The notes under the pieces: generated by a model | Told to the model about the DNA's origin: nothing | What the model saw: the letters and a program-made list of their open reading frames with translations, nothing else | Databases searched by the model: none | Program-made: the position numbers and the translations under genes | Shown here: piece by piece, positions 60,501 to 64,000 of the stretch | How the letters are laid out: every line of letters starts with the position of its first letter | How positions within the stretch are numbered: the stretch's first letter is position 1 | DNA from: Trichobilharzia szidati | Taxonomy: Eukaryota; Platyhelminthes; Trematoda; Strigeidida; Schistosomatidae | Assembly: GCA_944472155.2 (NCBI GenBank) | Contig: OX235279.1 | Coordinates: forward strand, 116,242,110 to 116,306,109 | Direction of reading: 5' to 3' | DNA length: 64,000 bases

Positions 60501-60675
60501 CCTCTAAAATTACTAATAATTTACATATTCAGATATCTATAAACATAAAAAATGCTGGTAGGTATGCGCAACCTTAATGGCTTTTTATCTGCTTTATTCG
60601 ATTATACAAAGGAACCTGCATTTGAAAGAGAATGGACCACTGGTCTCTGTGCCTGTTTAGAAGATTTACCAACAT
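54542..60675 (+). CDS. PLAC8-5: PLAC8-family cysteine-rich protein (5' two exons; gene continues past window)
   Basis: Exon 1 is 54542-54598 (19 codons), MSYPMENSTPVVHQPTPMQ, ending at CAG/GTAAGA in phase 0. Exon 2 is 60612-60675 (64 bp), after the acceptor TATACAAAG, encoding EPAFEREWTTGLCACLEDLP and T, then a split Cys at T/GTAAGT. The exon 2 length, phases and RE-W-x-x-G-L-C-x-C..D...C motif equal those of the other four genes. The short N-terminus rich in Pro/Gln is typical of PLAC8 proteins. Intron 1 is 6.0 kb and holds the U6/SINE chimera. Exons equivalent to 137 and 108 bp were not seen by position 64000, so they are probably to the right, or the gene is broken. Linking exon 1 to exon 2 is an inference from matching phase and order. 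Confidence 0.75.
56022..56029. repeat. Candidate target-site duplication left of U6/SINE chimera
   Basis: GTTAGTAT, repeated at 56370-56377 immediately after the SINE tail. It starts 10 bp before the U6 5' end. Confidence 0.55.
56032..56138 (+). ncRNA. U6 snRNA-like sequence, probable retropseudogene
   Basis: About 107 bp co-linear with U6 snRNA. It opens with GTACTCGCTTCGGC (canonical GTGCTCGCTTCGGC), then has AATTGGAA.GATACAGAGAAG and ATTAGCATG, and ends in a T run at 56133-56138. The ACAGAGA box and the AGC triad are intact. The internal stem-loop and the 3' part carry many substitutions (for example ACTTCTGAGCAAGCATGATA where CCCTGCGCAAGGATGACA is usual). It is joined without a gap to a SINE and flanked by a short direct repeat, so it looks like a copied RNA rather than a functional gene. 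No upstream U6 promoter element was identified. Confidence 0.8.
56139..56369 (+). mobile_element. tRNA-derived SINE (family B) fused to U6
   Basis: The sequence starts at the end of the U6 T-run with GGTGTTAG, then has GAATGCTCACCAACCAC and GTTTGATCCCCGG (decayed B box). It continues with GAGGCTAATAACTCCATCCC and CTACCGAAACTTCAAGCCTC, and ends with CCACTGGAAACGTAACAAAATAAG. It aligns along its length with the 45960-46195 SINE. It lies in intron 1 of PLAC8-5. Confidence 0.75.
56378..60119. other. Intron sequence with no recognised feature
   Basis: The rest of PLAC8-5 intron 1. The 85-codon frame at 58952-59209 has a start and no stop interruption but shows no domain or splice context I recognise. 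The 59740-60110 stretch may be old repeat sequence. Confidence 0.35.
60120..60290 (+). mobile_element. Degenerate Penelope-like 3' tail
   Basis: ACAGCC..GAAGATGATTTCGACGA..AAAGAGAATTTCCTTAGCTG at 60221-60267 parallels the tail motif of the copies at 48384-48427 and 15985-16024, but with substitutions in the core. The following GAACTGCATTTTCTTTCC resembles the CAACTGTCTTTT end. No coding part is preserved. Confidence 0.45.
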
Positions 60676-61429
60676 GTAAGTGCAAATTTCATTTCTCACA
60701 AAATGTTAATTTTACGCGTTACTTATTATTAACACATTTTGTTTTCACACAAGCTTTTAACCAGTTTTCCTTGTTTTCACCATGGTGTGATGTTTTTATT
60801 CAAGTAGCTTGATTATACTGATGTGAAGAACAGTAAAGCAGATAAATTTTTTTGTCCGCTATAATAATCTGATCCTGTAGCATAACCTTAGGAATTAGCT
60901 TTACTTAAACTCATACACACGGCTTCATCAGCAATCAAATAACGTCTTGAATGGCCGTAAGTTTTAGTGAGAAAGTTACAGTTGGTTCAGTAAAGAGGCT
61001 TTTTGGGTGAATTTGGTTTCTTTAGTTCTACACGAATAAATCTACAGCTTTGTTACTTTTTTTCGACAAAGGAAATGGGTTGTCAAAGAAATATTTGCTA
61101 ATGGAAACCAAAACTTGGGTTGAATAATGGTAATGGGATTACGAAATAAGACAAATAATTTAGTGAATAATCTGCAATCAGAATATACATGGAAACGAAT
61201 GGAATATGATGTTACATAGTAGCCTGAATTAATAGAAGATTTAGACAGAGTTTAAAAAATACAAGTTGGTTGAAATCAATAAGGTCATTGCCCTGGAAAC
61301 AGAAGAGGTTGAAGAATTGTTCTTTGTATTTTAGATCTCGTGTTTCTTTAACTAAACGGCTACCAGTTCAACTGTGCGAAGGAGGCGAAATCGGATGTTC
61401 TCCACTTCTTAAGTAGCTTTGAGGTAGGA

Positions 61430-61975
61430 ATTTGTTAAGATAGATTTACCAGTATTTAGTTATTGCACTCTTCATGCAGCCGCTGCTATCCTCCAGCAAC
61501 TACCATGGATAGTATTCTTCAACCACTTTAAACAAGATACTTATCGAACGACCAATATACCTGCCACCGCAGAGATACGTGAACTGATATATATAGAAAA
61601 AGTTGTCAAACGCTAGATCCTGACTTTACGACTCTCAAAAATCAGGGTGTATCTGGAGAATACTACTCTTACCATTGCTGAGAAGAAGGTTTACCTTAAA
61701 GATGTTGAAGTCCCTCTCTTAATAGCCTCACATGCCAGTCAACCCTTGAAATAAAGCTTCATGTAGAGTTTCTATTTTGCAAGAACAATGTCTTATGTCT
61801 TTGAATATTTGATTGAATTTCTTGTCAGTAAATCTCAGTGGATATGCATTTTGGATAAATATTTTCTTATAAGATATAATCCCTGTAGAGCATGAGGAAT
61901 GCAGATATGTCGGACGTAAATGCAAAGGGATAGAATTAATTTCATTCGCGTTTAACCGGAACCCAGTCATAGAAA
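61430..61975 (-). mobile_element. Penelope-like element fragment: connector and GIY-YIG, degenerate
   Basis: On the minus strand, 61970-61728 encodes the connector after the RT (NEINSIPLHLRPTYLHSSCS, LRFTDKKFNQIFKDIRH). About 61590-61480 encodes YLCGGRYIGRSISILFKVVE and EYYPW, matching the CSCGARYIGRS..HYPAW block of the 15-kb copy. It is interrupted by stops and frameshifts. It lies just downstream of PLAC8-5 exon 2. Confidence 0.7.
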
Positions 61976-62344
61976 CTCATCAGTTGACCGTCCCATGAAA
62001 GCTTCGCCAAAATACCACAAGTATAATATAAATGAATGTGATTAGTTAATTTTTACAGGAATGCTACACTTGTGAATTACTTTATGCATTTACCACTTTC
62101 TGGTAGATGACTGCATCGATTTCGCTGAAATATTAGCCGTCAGAAAATTTGTCCATAACTATGACTAGAACCTATTGTATATTAACGGATATCATACTGA
62201 TAAATTCCATTGACTCTCTCTAAAAAAAATTAACCAGAAGGATGAATTGTTTCATGCTAAATAAAAAATGAAGCTTTAGTTTTCAGTAAACTGAAAAATG
62301 GACGGTTATAAATAAATTTTCTTCCAGTAATATCCTTTAATTAT

Positions 62345-62730
62345 CATTTCACAAAAGGCTGCAAACTTTTATCAACAGCTGGCTCCATACTGAAGGTCAT
62401 ATGGCCAGAAAGAAATAGCAACAAAAAACTTTTGGGATGAACCAGCCCAGAACCTAACGAAAAATAGATATTCCAAAGAAAACGAAGATGGATCGGAGGC
62501 AAGCTCAGTAAACAGTTAAGTGACGTCGCGCATCAGGCTCTTGAGTGCAACCCCAATTGGAAACGACTAGTTGAGTGTCCAAGGTCGACATGGAGGAGAC
62601 TGTGTCAGGAGATGACAGCTTATAGGCAATCTTGTAGCCACCTAAAGAGGATTTCAGAGAGCAGAACAAAGTAGATATATGCTGCTGAAGACTTATGTTC
62701 CACTTGGAACAAAAGGGAATTATAATAGTC
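62345..62730 (+). mobile_element. RTE-clade LINE 3'-end fragment
   Basis: Plus-strand match to the end of the RTE coding region and its 3' UTR: TTTTATCAACAG, CATACTGAAGGTCATATGGCCAGAAAG, GACATGGAGGAGAC, then TATGTTCCACTTGGAAC and a short A/T tail at 62720. Degenerate; only the last about 400 bp are present. Confidence 0.7.
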
Positions 62731-63189
62731 ATTTCACAACGATAGTCTTCGCAATTTGTAGAAATTATTATATAGATCTAGAACCTGAAAGAAGCTATCG
62801 GTTCACATGACAATATTTTAAAAAGTCACCAGAATTCAGAAGTGTAAGATGAGCAAACTGTGCCGAAATTTTAAACATCTTTATACTACAGTAGAACAAC
62901 TACAAGTTGTTTTATTTGTAATCCGGGAGTGATTTGTGAATTTTAACAGAATACATATTGTAATTCCAATACTTGTAATTTTCACAGAAAAATAAAAGGA
63001 TACCCTTCAGATTAAGTTACCTAAAGTTATCTTATATCCTTGTTTTACTGTTTAAATATGTTTTACAACATCACTTAGCAATAAAACTTATCACTTATTT
63101 ACTGGATAACAGGAATAATTCGTTTTTTAACAACCAAACATTGAACAGACGGCACTTTAACCATACTACTATTACCATTATTTTCCCCC

Positions 63190-64000
63190 TGTTTTCCAAG
63201 TGTAACATAGGGCTTCAACAGCGAATCTCCACTTCACTCTGTTTCTGCAGTTCATTTTAGCTGGCTCTTCTATTTGCCACAGGCTTTCATTTTTCTTCAT
63301 ATGATTTCTTCCATATCACCTTTAGACTCTCAATTCGTCGTTTCCTATTCGTGTTACACTCAATAGCTTGTTGTGTGACATCACTCAATGACTTCCAAAT
63401 CATAAGTGCACTTCATACCCTTATTCTTCTGCTCATCTCTTGGGCTGTCAGTTGTTGGTCGGTTTGCTGCCAGAGTTCCTTTCCACTTACCTTTCCTTGC
63501 CAGGTATCTGATTTTCAGAATCGAGTCAGTGAAGGTAGCTGTTGATGAAATTCAAGACGCTACTGGAAATACTTTTCCTGACGCGTAAATCAAGTTACCG
63601 AACTATACAGAAGAACTGATTTAGCACTAGTGATGATGACCTGAATCTTTTCCCATACTGTGACAGCAACAAAATTGCACACTAATTTCGGAATAATGAA
63701 GGCCTTTCTTGCTTTTTGTAACCTGCCTTTGACATTCTCGTCATTATCACCAGTAGTTGAAACGATGCTGTCTAGATGAGTGAAGGAGGTGACTTCCCTT
63801 AAATTTCTGCAGTTGATATTGACTGGTGCTCGCCGTTGTTAGTTAGACATTTTCACCACTTCTTCCTTTCCTACGTTCACTTGAACTCTTGTCTTCACTG
63901 CTTCTTCTGCTAAGCTGTCAGCATTCACCTGTATATCTTTTTTGTTTGTGTTATACTGAAAGCAAATCGGTCGTAAAATTTGAGTCTTCCAGCGTCTTCT
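63190..64000 (-). mobile_element. RTE-clade LINE 3' half, degenerate, running off the window
   Basis: Minus-strand copy. The 3' tail is at about 63190-63230 (AAGTGTAACATAGGGCTTCA), the GSETW-region remnant near 63560-63620, the 'K.RKAF.N' segment at about 63690-63720, and the 'LxEEAVKT' segment near 63880-63920. It continues past 64000 toward the RT palm. It has many lesions. Confidence 0.65.

Overview
The window looks like nuclear DNA of a digenean flatworm, most likely a schistosome. It is AT-rich, its real genes are split into small exons with canonical animal splice sites, and most of the remainder is fragments of RTE-clade LINEs, Penelope-like elements and tRNA-derived SINEs of the kinds known from Schistosoma. 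No species call is possible from the sequence alone. No bacterial operons, rRNA or CRISPR arrays were seen.

The host-gene content is a cluster of five small cysteine-rich PLAC8-family genes, two of them on the minus strand. By position they are: PLAC8-1 (+, 3816-10841), PLAC8-2 (-, 20338-21600), PLAC8-3 (-, 28584-32419), PLAC8-4 (+, 40878-43886) and PLAC8-5 (+, 54542-60675, running off the right end). The exon plan is almost invariant: a short first coding exon, then exons of 64 (61 in PLAC8-4), 137 and 108 bp, with intron phases 0, 1 and 0. None of these exons forms a long open frame, so they were found by matching the conserved RE/DW..G..C..D...C, FCxPCxLC, W-L-P and CQLKRD motifs together with splice sites. 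A first coding exon was found only for PLAC8-5.

The repeats, left to right: RTE fragments at 1-385, 1885-3260 and 6455-8095 (all minus); a tRNA-like SINE at 9340-9475; a Penelope-like insertion with 428-bp inverted ends at 14670-16046; RTE fragments at 16345-19800 (plus); RTE and SINE remnants at 22385-27200; a palindromic element with hammerhead-like cores at 37159-37374; an internally deleted RTE at 37860-39620 (minus); a Penelope-like RT plus GIY-YIG fragment at 44790-45900 (minus); a SINE at 45960-46195; the 3' end of a Ty3/Gypsy element at 46640-47440; a Penelope-like 3' end at 47695-48440; a nested RTE-in-SINE at 50489-53447; a U6 snRNA/SINE chimera at 56032-56369; and Penelope and RTE fragments at 60120-64000.

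The repeat families appear mechanistically linked. The SINEs carry a tRNA-like head, a piece resembling the RTE 5' untranslated region and an RTE-like 3' tail, so RTE machinery probably moves them. The same machinery probably made the U6 chimera. The Penelope-like tails and the palindromic element carry motifs laid out like minimal hammerhead ribozymes. The sites most worth checking are the PLAC8 cluster with one GC-AG intron, the U6/SINE chimera with a candidate target duplication, and the hammerhead-like motifs.
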